Shown in pieces: positions 16,102 to 24,182 of a stretch of DNA of 43,541 bases. The first letter of the stretch is position 1. Each line of letters begins with the position of its first letter. The stretch covers positions 1-43,541 of the forward strand of contig QUIQ01000016.1 in the NCBI GenBank assembly GCA_003480165.1, read 5' to 3'. Source of the stretch: Firmicutes bacterium AM41-11. GTDB taxonomy: Bacteria; Bacillota_I; Bacilli_A; Erysipelotrichales; Erysipelotrichaceae. Below the pieces are notes generated by a model. The model saw nothing but the letters and a program-made list of their open reading frames with translations, did not search any database and was not told the DNA's origin. The translations under genes and the position numbers were made by a program.

Positions 16102-17460
16102 ATGACTCAAATTGGTTTGTTGAATTGTATAGTTGATGCCATCTTTGCAGCAATTATGCTTTATGTTATACCTTTTACGGATCCAACATTTCAGATGCGT
16201 TTATTTGTTGCATACATGTTTATGCAATTTTTATGCGGTCGATATAAACGCTTAGTGCTTTTAGCTACCGATGAATTAAAACTAAATGTATTAAGTCACA
16301 TTTGGGCTTATATATTTGGGGTTTTAATTATTTGGTCTTATGCACCGCAAGATATTTGGATTTTAATGGTTTACATTCTTCTATGCTTTATTTTTAGTAT
16401 GTGGTTTGCCATATTTTCGCGCCATAAATTCCGAAGAAGATTTAAACATAGAGTACTAGTTGTTGGTATCGGTGAGAGTGCAGAACGTTTTCGTCAGACG
16501 GTTGTAAAGAATCGCTTTAGTATGTTTGATATTCGTGCTTTTATTGATTGCAACGATGCGGATTATTTTGAAAATATTCATCAAAGAAGATTGGTACATT
16601 CTAAAAGAATTTATGAATTTGGCCTAGTTGAACAGATTGTAACAGATCAGAGAATTGATACGGTGGTCATTGCCATTACGCAGTTGAACCAAAAGGATAT
16701 TCAAAAAATCATGAATAAGGTCCAAGATCATGTGGATCATGTATTCTTTGTACCGAGAATGGAAAACCTTGTGACCTTCGATACGAAAGTCGAAGATTAT
16801 GATGGTCAATTGTTGATTGCTAATTCTTCGGGAACAATGAATCAGTTAAACGTTATCTTTAAACGATTTATTGATATTGGTATTGGTATTATTGGTTGTC
16901 TTCTTTTAATTCCATTAACGATTTATGTCAAAATCGTGAATTTGAAATATGGAGATAAAGGACCAGTATTCTTTACACAAGATCGAATTGGAAAAGATGG
17001 CAAACTCTTTAAAATATATAAATACCGAACGATGGTGCAAGGTGCAGATAAAATACTTGAGAAGTTGATGGCAGAGAATCCATCTATTAGGGAAGAATAT
17101 ACAATTAATAAGAAATTAGCGCATGATCCTCGGATTACTAAAGCTGGTCAATTCTTACGAGAAAAAAGTTTGGATGAATTCCCTCAATTTATCAATGTAG
17201 TTAAAGGTCAGATGAGTGTTGTTGGACCTAGACCATATCTTTTAAAAGAAAAGGAAGACATGGGAGAAAACTACAAACATATTGTTTCTATGAAACCAGG
17301 ATTATCTGGTATGTGGCAAACCCATGGAAGAAGTGATGTAACGTTTGAACAAAGACTTCTATTAGATAACTACTATGCGCATAACTGGAATATTTGGTTG
17401 GATTTAACGATTATTTATCGAACTATTAGTTTAGTGCTACATGGTAGAGGGGCACGTTAA
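16102..17460 (+). CDS. Initiating polyprenyl-phosphate sugar phosphotransferase (WbaP/CpsE-like)
   Basis: A 452-residue membrane enzyme: about four N-terminal membrane segments, a nucleotide-binding-like middle domain (VLVVGIGESAERFRQTVV), one more hydrophobic segment, and the C-terminal bacterial sugar transferase domain. Catalytic-domain motifs are PVFFTQDRIGKDGKLFKIYK with YRTM following, DPRITKAGQFLREKSLDEFP, SVVGPRPY and PGLSGMWQ. Such enzymes place the first sugar-1-phosphate on undecaprenyl phosphate and so prime the glycan. I chose the ATG at 16102; the TTG at 16090 abuts the AGAGG box and could not use it. It has its own promoter and ends before a terminator. The sugar (often glucose, galactose or GalNAc) cannot be read here. 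Confidence 0.9.
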   Translation: MTQIGLLNCIVDAIFAAIMLYVIPFTDPTFQMRLFVAYMFMQFLCGRYKRLVLLATDELKLNVLSHIWAYIFGVLIIWSYAPQDIWILMVYILLCFIFSMWFAIFSRHKFRRRFKHRVLVVGIGESAERFRQTVVKNRFSMFDIRAFIDCNDADYFENIHQRRLVHSKRIYEFGLVEQIVTDQRIDTVVIAITQLNQKDIQKIMNKVQDHVDHVFFVPRMENLVTFDTKVEDYDGQLLIANSSGTMNQLNVIFKRFIDIGIGIIGCLLLIPLTIYVKIVNLKYGDKGPVFFTQDRIGKDGKLFKIYKYRTMVQGADKILEKLMAENPSIREEYTINKKLAHDPRITKAGQFLREKSLDEFPQFINVVKGQMSVVGPRPYLLKEKEDMGENYKHIVSMKPGLSGMWQTHGRSDVTFEQRLLLDNYYAHNWNIWLDLTIIYRTISLVLHGRGAR

Positions 17461-17472
17461 TTACTATTTGAA

Positions 17473-17504
17473 TGAACGAGAGCTATTATGGCTCTCGTTT
17501 TTGC
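17473..17504 (+). terminator. Rho-independent terminator
   Basis: AACGAGAGC/GCTCTCGTT 9-bp stem, loop TATTATG, then T's. It ends the sugar transferase gene. Confidence 0.75.
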
Positions 17505-17509
17505 GAATT

Positions 17510-17537
17510 TTGTGATTTTTCCACCATCATGTATAAT
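17510..17537 (+). promoter_or_regulatory. SigA promoter of the glycosyltransferase trio
   Basis: TTGTGA (17510-17515), a 16-base spacer and a perfect TATAAT (17532-17537), 24 bases before the ATG at 17562. Confidence 0.6.
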
Positions 17538-17561
17538 GGTTGTGGTATTAGAGGAAACAGA

Positions 17562-18278
17562 ATGCAGACAGTAACATTTTCTATCGTAATACAGTCAAAT
17601 TATGATGATGCAAAAAAAACAATTCAATCAATTGAAACGTATACAATGCTTACTAAGACTATCTATGTGATAGATCTTTCTAATCAAAATAAAGATTCAA
17701 GGCAACAAATGGATTTTCAATGGTTTATTTCTCGTTATAGAGATATAGAATATATTCCGATGAAACGAAAAATGAATGTTGCCAGTGCTCATGATTATGT
17801 GCTTACTTTATTAGATTCGAATTATCATATTGTTTTATCTTGTGGAACTTATATAAAAGAAGATATTGTTACTCATTTAATGGATTATATGGATACACAT
17901 TTAGACTGTGCTGTTTGCATGCCTAAGATTGTGGATTCTGTAGGAAATATTCAGAATGTATATCAAAATGAATGGACACTTTCTTCATTATTTTCAAGTC
18001 ATGCAGCAGAAGATGTTGATTATACAAGTGAATTTAAAATTCCTGTTCTACGAAATAGTTTTTTTATGATTCAAACCAATTTGTTTAAAGAACTCCAAGG
18101 TTTTGATACGGCTTTTAATGCTTTAGAAGACTTAGATTTCTCTAAACGTGTAAATGAAGTAGGAAACATTATTTACGTACCAGATAATACGGTTTATTGT
18201 GAAAAACTTCCTAAGCTTTCTTTTTCTTGTGAAGTACAAGGCTTACTTCAATATTTTCGTAAGTGGGGTTGGAAATAA
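17562..18278 (+). CDS. Divergent GT2-like protein without a visible DxD motif
   Basis: A 238-residue protein with the outline of a GT2 enzyme: a beta-strand start (TFSIVIQSNY), a central block, and a C-terminal acceptor-side signature (FDTAFNALEDLDFSKRV, E189/D190). Where a metal-binding Asp-x-Asp is expected it reads LSCGTYI (92-98), and no DDGS-type strand is clear. It may be a catalytically altered, partner-dependent or inactive relative of rhamnosyltransferases. The ATG at 17562 follows AGAGGAAACAGA; upstream in-frame codons run through the terminator and promoter. It shares its last base with the next glycosyltransferase start, so it is translated and coupled rather than a relic. Confidence 0.6.
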   Translation: MQTVTFSIVIQSNYDDAKKTIQSIETYTMLTKTIYVIDLSNQNKDSRQQMDFQWFISRYRDIEYIPMKRKMNVASAHDYVLTLLDSNYHIVLSCGTYIKEDIVTHLMDYMDTHLDCAVCMPKIVDSVGNIQNVYQNEWTLSSLFSSHAAEDVDYTSEFKIPVLRNSFFMIQTNLFKELQGFDTAFNALEDLDFSKRVNEVGNIIYVPDNTVYCEKLPKLSFSCEVQGLLQYFRKWGWK

Positions 18279-19153
18279 TGACTCGTCAGGTTTGTGTCTT
18301 ACTTTCTACATATAATGGAGAAGAGTATATTCGAACACAATTGGATAGTGTATTGAATCAAGAAGATGTGGAAGTCTTTCTTTATATTCGGGATGATGGC
18401 TCAAAAGATCAAACAAGAGAGATTTTGCATGAATATGCAAAAAACAATGCCAATATATTTTTATTAGAAGGTAAAAATCTTGGCTTTGTACAAAGTTTTT
18501 GGACTTTAGTCAAAGAAACAAGAGATTATGCTTTTTATGCGTTTTGTGATCAAGATGATATTTGGGATAAAGATAAATTAAAAGTAGCGGTTGCCTCTCT
18601 AATGGAAAATAAACCCATGTTATATACTTCAAATGTAATCTCGGTTAATAACGATATGGAAGTTTTAAAAGAAAAAGGCTTTCCGTTTGAAGGGGTATTA
18701 TCTTATCCAGATGCTCTACAAAGACCTGTATTGCCTGGATGTACATTTGTTTGGAATAACGCATTACATAAAGAATTACAAAAATATTCTGGTCCACAAG
18801 TGGCTCATGATTGGACAACGTATATTATCGCAAGTGCAGTAGGGAAAGTCGTTTATGATACAAAGAGTCATATCCGTTATCGTATTCATGGAAATAATGC
18901 AATTGGTGTGGAATCCTTTTTAGGAAAGGTAAGTCATAAAATGCATCGCTTTATCCATAATGACTATAAAAATGTGAAATCGGACATTGCTCAAGCTATA
19001 TTAGATATCTATTCACTTGATGAATATAAACAAAAAGTAACGATGTATTTTGCTCAATATAGAAAACATCCTTCTTACTTTTTTAAATTGATGCATTACA
19101 AAGAATATCGAAATTTGAATTTTATTTTTTTATTGATAACTAGAAAGGTGTAA
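18278..19153 (+). CDS. GT2 glycosyltransferase (RgpB-like, probable rhamnosyltransferase)
   Basis: A 291-residue cytoplasmic GT-A enzyme. Motifs are VCVLLSTYNGEEYIRTQLDS, IRDDGSKDQT, FCDQDDIWDKDK (the metal-binding site) and later AHDWTTYI. The STYNGE/DQDDIW combination is shared with RgpB-type rhamnosyltransferases of streptococcal rhamnose polysaccharides, which agrees with the rml genes downstream. The start overlaps the upstream stop (TAATG), and the next GT2 follows after two bases. Donor and linkage are inferred only from family and context. Confidence 0.82.
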   Translation: MTRQVCVLLSTYNGEEYIRTQLDSVLNQEDVEVFLYIRDDGSKDQTREILHEYAKNNANIFLLEGKNLGFVQSFWTLVKETRDYAFYAFCDQDDIWDKDKLKVAVASLMENKPMLYTSNVISVNNDMEVLKEKGFPFEGVLSYPDALQRPVLPGCTFVWNNALHKELQKYSGPQVAHDWTTYIIASAVGKVVYDTKSHIRYRIHGNNAIGVESFLGKVSHKMHRFIHNDYKNVKSDIAQAILDIYSLDEYKQKVTMYFAQYRKHPSYFFKLMHYKEYRNLNFIFLLITRKV

Positions 19154-19155
19154 GT

Positions 19156-19863
19156 ATGCAAAGTGTTTCTGTTGCGATGGCCAGTTATAATGGCGAAAAG
19201 TACATTAAAGAACAGTTAGAATCTATTTTAAAGCAATTGAAAGACACAGATGAAGTAATAATTTCATTAGATCCAAGTACAGATGCAACAGAACAAGTCA
19301 TTGCTTCTTTAAAGGATAAACGCATTCAAGTGATTCCTGGCCCTGGAAAAGGGGTTAAGAAGAACTTTGAGAATGCGATTATACATTGTAAAAACGACAT
19401 TATCTTCTTATCCGACCAGGATGATATTTGGCTAGATGGGAAAGTAGAGGGTGTTTTGTCTGCATTTAATGAAGACACAATGGTTGTTATGCATGATGCG
19501 ACGATTGTGGATAATGACTATAAAGTATTGATGCCTTCATTTTTTAAAATGAAAAATGTTAATACTGGATTTATTCATAATTTAATTAAAAATGGCTATA
19601 TAGGCTGTTGCATGGCCTTTCGAAGAGAACTCGTAAAGTATATTGTTCCAATACCTACAAAGATTTATATGCATGATCAATGGATAGGTATGGTGGGAGA
19701 TGAGTGTGGAGAAAATGTCTTAATCCAAAAATCTTATTTATATTATCGAAGACATGGAGATAATGTTTCTGAGATTCATCATGGCACTATTTTAGAAATG
19801 TTAGTGAAAAGAATCCATGCATTGGAAGCATATTTTGAATTAAAGAGAAGAATGAAAAAATGA
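19156..19863 (+). CDS. GT2 glycosyltransferase (RgpB-like)
   Basis: A 235-residue GT-A enzyme with SVAMASYNGEKYIKEQLES, a nucleotide-binding SLDPSTDAT in place of DDGSxD, FLSDQDDIW for metal binding, and MHDQWIGM near the C-terminus. It is shorter than its neighbour and lacks the C-terminal extension. The ribosome binding site is AAAGGTG. It is the last gene of a three-gene transcript that starts at the promoter near 17510. It probably adds a sugar, plausibly rhamnose, to the same polymer as the preceding enzyme. Confidence 0.8.
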   Translation: MQSVSVAMASYNGEKYIKEQLESILKQLKDTDEVIISLDPSTDATEQVIASLKDKRIQVIPGPGKGVKKNFENAIIHCKNDIIFLSDQDDIWLDGKVEGVLSAFNEDTMVVMHDATIVDNDYKVLMPSFFKMKNVNTGFIHNLIKNGYIGCCMAFRRELVKYIVPIPTKIYMHDQWIGMVGDECGENVLIQKSYLYYRRHGDNVSEIHHGTILEMLVKRIHALEAYFELKRRMKK

Positions 19864-20026
19864 TTTTTTTCTATATACTAGGTTTTACTTTCTAATTGTT
19901 TATGTTGATTGCTTTGCTTCAAATGAGATTATCTTTTTTTAGTGTTATCCATTAACTTCATTGTATTTATGAATTTATATACTAAGAATCATAACTTAAG
20001 CATAGAATACGATTAATTGGGTGAAG

Positions 20027-20055
20027 TTGAATTTTCGTTATTCACTCTTTATAAT
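20027..20055 (+). promoter_or_regulatory. SigA promoter of the Gac-like trio
   Basis: TTGAAT (20027-20032), a 17-base spacer and a perfect TATAAT (20050-20055), 25 bases before the ATG at 20081. The 160 bases before it hold no gene or clear structure. Confidence 0.7.
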
Positions 20056-20080
20056 TATGATTGTTTGGAGAGAAAAAAGT

Positions 20081-20773
20081 ATGAGTAAATTGAGAACGTT
20101 GGCTATTATACCTGCGTATAATGAAGCTTTAAATATAGAAAAAACAGTTCAAGATATTATGGAAAATGCACCAGATATAGATTATGTGATTGTTAATGAT
20201 GGCTCTAAAGATAATACATTAGAAGTCCTAAAAAAGAATCACTTTAACTATATTGATGGATTTTGTAATCTTGGACTTTTTGGCGCTGTACAAACTGGTT
20301 TTAAATTGGCATTGGATGAAGGTTATGATGTAGCTGTTCAATTTGATGGTGATGGACAACATTCTGCAAAATATATTAATGACTTAGTGCAAGAAATTGA
20401 AAGAGGTAATGACATTGTAATTGGATCTCGTTTTGTGAGTGAAGATAAGCCAATTACAGCACGTATGTTAGGCTCACGTTTGATTAGTTGGGCGATTAAA
20501 GTCATGACGGGTAAAACTATTAAAGATCCAACGAGTGGATTTAGAGCTTACAATAGAGCTTGTATAAAAGATTATGCAACAGATATGAATAACCCACCGG
20601 AACCAGATACTTTAGTTTATATGCTAAAAAAGAAAAGAAAAATCGAAGAAGTACAGGTACAAATGAGTGAAAGAGAATTTGGTGAATCATATTTGAATTT
20701 AACAAATACAATTAAATATATGAGTCGTATGTTAATTTCAATCTTTTTGATTCAACCATTTAGAAAGAGATAG
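20081..20773 (+). CDS. Polyprenyl-phosphate sugar synthase (DPM1/GtrB/GacI-like GT2)
   Basis: A 230-residue GT2 of the dolichyl-phosphate mannose synthase type: LAIIPAYNEALNIEKTV, IVNDGSKDNT, VQFDGDGQH (metal site) and IVIGSRFV. It lacks the C-terminal membrane segments of GtrB proteins, as GacI-type enzymes working with a separate small membrane protein could. The probable reaction is transfer of a sugar from a nucleotide donor to undecaprenyl phosphate on the inner face. The ATG at 20081 follows TTTGGAGAG; upstream in-frame codons cover the promoter. It is followed after 3 bases by the DUF2304 gene and then a GT-C-like gene, a gene order like GacI-GacJ-GacL. Confidence 0.85.
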   Translation: MSKLRTLAIIPAYNEALNIEKTVQDIMENAPDIDYVIVNDGSKDNTLEVLKKNHFNYIDGFCNLGLFGAVQTGFKLALDEGYDVAVQFDGDGQHSAKYINDLVQEIERGNDIVIGSRFVSEDKPITARMLGSRLISWAIKVMTGKTIKDPTSGFRAYNRACIKDYATDMNNPPEPDTLVYMLKKKRKIEEVQVQMSEREFGESYLNLTNTIKYMSRMLISIFLIQPFRKR

Positions 20774-20776
20774 ATT

Positions 20777-21121
20777 ATGTCAGGAAAGTTACAAATTGTT
20801 TTTATTTTAGCTAGTGTATTAACCTTTGTGTTCGTAATAACAAAAATCCGAAAACAAGGTATGAACATTGATAAATCCATTGTGTGGATTTTATGGTCTA
20901 TTCTTTTATTAATCATTTCTGTATTTCCAAAGTTGGCAGATTTCATTTCTTCTAGTTTAGGATTTATGACTACAAGTAATTTTATCTTTACATTGTTTAT
21001 TTTCTTTTTATATATCATGTTATTTGATCAGGTGAGTCAGATTTCTAAATTACAAGAAAAACAAAAAGAATTGATTCAAAAATTGAGCATTAAAGAATAT
21101 AAGGAGAGCAAACATGAGTGA
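20777..21121 (+). CDS. DUF2304 small membrane protein (GacJ-like)
   Basis: A 114-residue protein with three hydrophobic segments (about 5-20, 33-52, 65-84) and a charged C-terminal helix rich in Lys, Glu and Gln (88-114). Size, topology and the PKLADFISSSLGF block fit DUF2304. Members are found next to DPM1-like GT2 genes and are thought to hold or stimulate the synthase at the membrane, as GacJ does for GacI. It is tightly packed: 3 bases after the GT2 and overlapping the next gene by 8 bases. Confidence 0.82.
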   Translation: MSGKLQIVFILASVLTFVFVITKIRKQGMNIDKSIVWILWSILLLIISVFPKLADFISSSLGFMTTSNFIFTLFIFFLYIMLFDQVSQISKLQEKQKELIQKLSIKEYKESKHE

Positions 21122-23063
21122 TTTATATATTTTGTATAATTATGTTTTTGGGATGATCTTTGTTGCTTTTTATATATTACTTCAATATTTGATTGGAGCA
21201 GCATTTTTTAAAAAGAAAGGCAGCTATCCATCACATTTTATAGCTGGATTTTTGATTTTTAGCTTTTTTGTTGCATTAGGAGGAATTCCCATACAATTGA
21301 TTAATGCACCTTGGATTGTATTTGTTCTCTATCTTTGTTTAGTTATTGTTTCTTTATTTCTGTGGAGTATTTGGCGTTTGAAGAAAAATTCTCTGCAAAT
21401 TGTAGATAAAAATGAAATTAAGAACTTTATTGCATCACAATGGTTTGTGATTTTTGTTGGTTTTTTCTTGGTAGGGATATCATTTAGTCATATTAGTTAT
21501 TTATGGATGAACAATAATATGGATGATGGATTCTATTTGGGATGGGTCTCTAGTATACCATATTCTAAAAGTGGTTTTTACACACACCCTTCTACTGGAT
21601 ATGCATCAAATTTATCTTCCATGTTTTCTTATTTAGTTAATACAGGATATTCGGAATACGCTGCATATGTCTACTTATTCAAATTAAATACCAGTGTTTT
21701 CTGTAGAGTTTTTATGGCATTTTTTAATTATTTTCTTTCAGGGATGCTTGTTACTGAGTTCTCTCGCTTTATATGCAAAGAAACTAAATTTGAAATTACA
21801 GAGTTCTATTATCAATATTTTTCTTTGGTATTGATTCTTTTTGGAATTCCATTTTCTTTAGTTGAGGGTGGTGCATTGATATCTGTTCAAGACGGCTGGC
21901 AGTTTAATTCAGCAATGTATTATGGCTCAAATCTAACGAGAGTTAATGGCATTTTATTACTTATCTTATTTTTCTTGAGAACAAAGAAAATCAATTTGCA
22001 GACTATATTAAGCGTAGCAGCTATTGGTTTTGTTATGGTATCTAAATCAACTATTGCTATACCTTCCATTATCATTTGCTCCTTATCATTTTTGATTGCT
22101 TGTTTGGTAACATCCAAAGATAAGAAATCTTATGTTTTCTTTATTTTGATACTATTATTATGCTTTTTTATTTCTTTGCTTTTGGGAAATACAAGCACGA
22201 TATCTGAACCAATTGCAACATATTTTTCTTTGTCATGCCATTCTAAAGTTTTTATCATTGCGGTTCTTCTTTGCATATCTTGTTTATTATTTAAAAGTCA
22301 GTATTTAAACCGCATGATAATATTTTTAATCGTAGTTTTTGCATTTATTGTATTGGAACCTTTTAATAATATTTTTGAAAAATCAGCGGTATTTGATTTT
22401 GTTTCCAAACGAATTTATGCTAATTATCTTTACACAATAGTAACTATTGCTTTTATTATGCTTGTTGTGAATATTTCAACAGTTTTTCACATAAGAGCAT
22501 TTAAAGCTTATTTTAGCATTATTGTTGTTTTAATTTTAACGTTGAATGTTTCTTTGAGTAGGAATTATAGCTATAGTGAAAATAGTGGTTTAGGAATGAC
22601 TGAAAGTGCAAAGATTCTTTGGCATAACAAGTTTATTATGCCTAATTCTACAGTTATGTTGGGTAATGCATTAGAGGAAAGATATGAAACTACACATGAA
22701 ACTTGTGTTGCGCTTACTCCTGAAGTGTTGCCTATGAATTCTGTTTATCATTCTTTATCAATTATTTTAAGAACAGTTTCGCCTCATACGATATCGATTT
22801 CTGCCTCTAATCGTTATGGAATTGATAAAGCAAAATATAAAGATTTTTCTCAAGATTATCAGCAGATTTATTATGATTTTATGACAAACCCAAATGATAG
22901 TACTAATGCTAAGCTAGAAAAAGTGATATCTAAGTGTTTTATTAATAGTGTTGTTGTCTTGAGTGATGAGTATGATTATTATTTGAAACAAGATGGATTT
23001 AAAATATTCAAACATATTGTAGATGTTGATAATGGTGTTCAGTATTATTTGTATTGTAAATAA
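21114..23063 (+). CDS. Multi-pass membrane protein, probable GT-C glycosyltransferase (GacL-like role)
   Basis: A 649-residue protein with about a dozen membrane segments and a soluble C-terminal part (about 490-649). After the early membrane segments a loop begins with WMNNNMDDGFYLGW (D137/D138), the kind of acidic loop motif GT-C enzymes use. It follows the polyprenyl-P-sugar synthase and DUF2304 genes in one operon, so it probably takes the flipped lipid-P-sugar and adds it as a side chain to the exported polymer. Alternatives are a Wzy-type polymerase or another glycan membrane protein; I do not recognise a specific family. The start overlaps the upstream gene by 8 bases. Confidence 0.65.
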   Translation: MSDLYILYNYVFGMIFVAFYILLQYLIGAAFFKKKGSYPSHFIAGFLIFSFFVALGGIPIQLINAPWIVFVLYLCLVIVSLFLWSIWRLKKNSLQIVDKNEIKNFIASQWFVIFVGFFLVGISFSHISYLWMNNNMDDGFYLGWVSSIPYSKSGFYTHPSTGYASNLSSMFSYLVNTGYSEYAAYVYLFKLNTSVFCRVFMAFFNYFLSGMLVTEFSRFICKETKFEITEFYYQYFSLVLILFGIPFSLVEGGALISVQDGWQFNSAMYYGSNLTRVNGILLLILFFLRTKKINLQTILSVAAIGFVMVSKSTIAIPSIIICSLSFLIACLVTSKDKKSYVFFILILLLCFFISLLLGNTSTISEPIATYFSLSCHSKVFIIAVLLCISCLLFKSQYLNRMIIFLIVVFAFIVLEPFNNIFEKSAVFDFVSKRIYANYLYTIVTIAFIMLVVNISTVFHIRAFKAYFSIIVVLILTLNVSLSRNYSYSENSGLGMTESAKILWHNKFIMPNSTVMLGNALEERYETTHETCVALTPEVLPMNSVYHSLSIILRTVSPHTISISASNRYGIDKAKYKDFSQDYQQIYYDFMTNPNDSTNAKLEKVISKCFINSVVVLSDEYDYYLKQDGFKIFKHIVDVDNGVQYYLYCK

Positions 23064-23104
23064 TGAGTTATTTAAAATGTGAAATACAACTAGATAATGA
23101 ATCT

Positions 23105-23133
23105 TTGAATTATTTTCGAGGTATATATATTAT
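23105..23133 (+). promoter_or_regulatory. Possible promoter of the GT2-MerR pair
   Basis: TTGAAT (23105-23110), a 17-base spacer and TATTAT (23128-23133). It would give a leader of about 120 bases before the ATG at 23263. The sequence is very AT-rich, so chance matches are common. Confidence 0.3.
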
Positions 23134-23262
23134 GCAAGTTAATAGATTTTTGCTATTAAATATACAAGCATGTATTTTATGATGGATTTTTTATGCAAAG
23201 ATAATAATCTCGTTTTTCTATGGTGAAAGTTAAACTAGATTAATATTTTTTGGGGGATTTTT

Positions 23263-24180
23263 ATGATTTCAGTTATTATGTCAACTTATAAAGAAGATGA
23301 AGAATTATTACGAGAATCAATAGAGTCAATACTAAATCAAACATATAAGGATATTGAGTTTATTATTATTTTAGATTATCCAGATAATGAGATTCATCAA
23401 AAGGTTATTTGTGAATATGCCTCTAAAGACAAAAGAGTTCATTTTTATATTAACCAAAAAAATCTAGGCTTAACCAAATCTTTGAATCGGGGTATTTCTT
23501 TGTGTACTGGTGACTATATTGCTCGTATGGATGCAGATGATATTAGTCTTTCAGATCGTTTAGAAAAACAGTTGAATTATATAGAATTACATCACTATGA
23601 TTTGATTGGTGGCATTACTGAAATGATAAATGAAGATGGAACTACGCTATATAGTATAAAAAAGATACCAACTAATCCTAAAAAGATAAGCAAATGTTTG
23701 AAATATGGACAATGTATTGCACATCCAACTTGGTTAGGAAAAAGAGAAGTTTTTGAAAAATTAAATGGTTATAGAAATATTCCTTTATGTGAAGATTATG
23801 ACTTTACTCTTCGAGCTGTATTAAATGGATATAAGATTTCAAATTTAAATGCAGTTGTTTTAAAATATAGAATGACAGCTAATAGTATTTCTCGAAAAAA
23901 TTTATTTGAGCAGTATTTGTACATGGTTTACATAACTAATGAATATAAAAAAGGAAATATTGCTTTAGTTGAAAAAGCAGCTGAGTATGTTACATCAAAA
24001 AATAATTCAAAAGCAGCACAAAAATATTTGAAAGCAAATGTATTGTTTAATCAGATGCTTCAGGAAATGTCGGATAGACAATTGTTTTCCTTTATTAAAA
24101 ATGGATTTTCATTACTATTTTGTTCAAGAGAATATTTGAATAAAATATATCGATTTTTTATGTTGTCGATTAACAGTTAA
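23263..24180 (+). CDS. GT2 glycosyltransferase (AmsE-like)
   Basis: A 305-residue GT-A enzyme: ISVIMSTYKEDEELLRESIE, FIIILDYPDN in place of the usual DDGS, ARMDADDISLSDRLEKQ (metal site) and IPLCEDYDFTLRAV on the acceptor side. The STYKEDEELL and MDADD motifs match the AmsE-like group found in exopolysaccharide and capsule loci. The start follows TTTTTTGGGGGATTTTT. The MerR-methyltransferase gene begins two bases after the stop, so the two are very probably cotranscribed. Donor sugar is unknown. Confidence 0.82.
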   Translation: MISVIMSTYKEDEELLRESIESILNQTYKDIEFIIILDYPDNEIHQKVICEYASKDKRVHFYINQKNLGLTKSLNRGISLCTGDYIARMDADDISLSDRLEKQLNYIELHHYDLIGGITEMINEDGTTLYSIKKIPTNPKKISKCLKYGQCIAHPTWLGKREVFEKLNGYRNIPLCEDYDFTLRAVLNGYKISNLNAVVLKYRMTANSISRKNLFEQYLYMVYITNEYKKGNIALVEKAAEYVTSKNNSKAAQKYLKANVLFNQMLQEMSDRQLFSFIKNGFSLLFCSREYLNKIYRFFMLSINS

Positions 24181-24182
24181 TT

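Noticed and set aside
19864..20026. Search for a gene or structure in the gap before the Gac-like trio
   Set aside because: No open frame with a start signal and no convincing hairpin; only the promoter at 20027-20055 stands out.
23064..23262. Possible 16-codon leader peptide (ATG near 23131) and repeated TTATGCAA before the GT2 gene
   Set aside because: No usable ribosome site, no attenuator-like hairpin and very AT-rich sequence; nothing beyond a possible promoter is supported.
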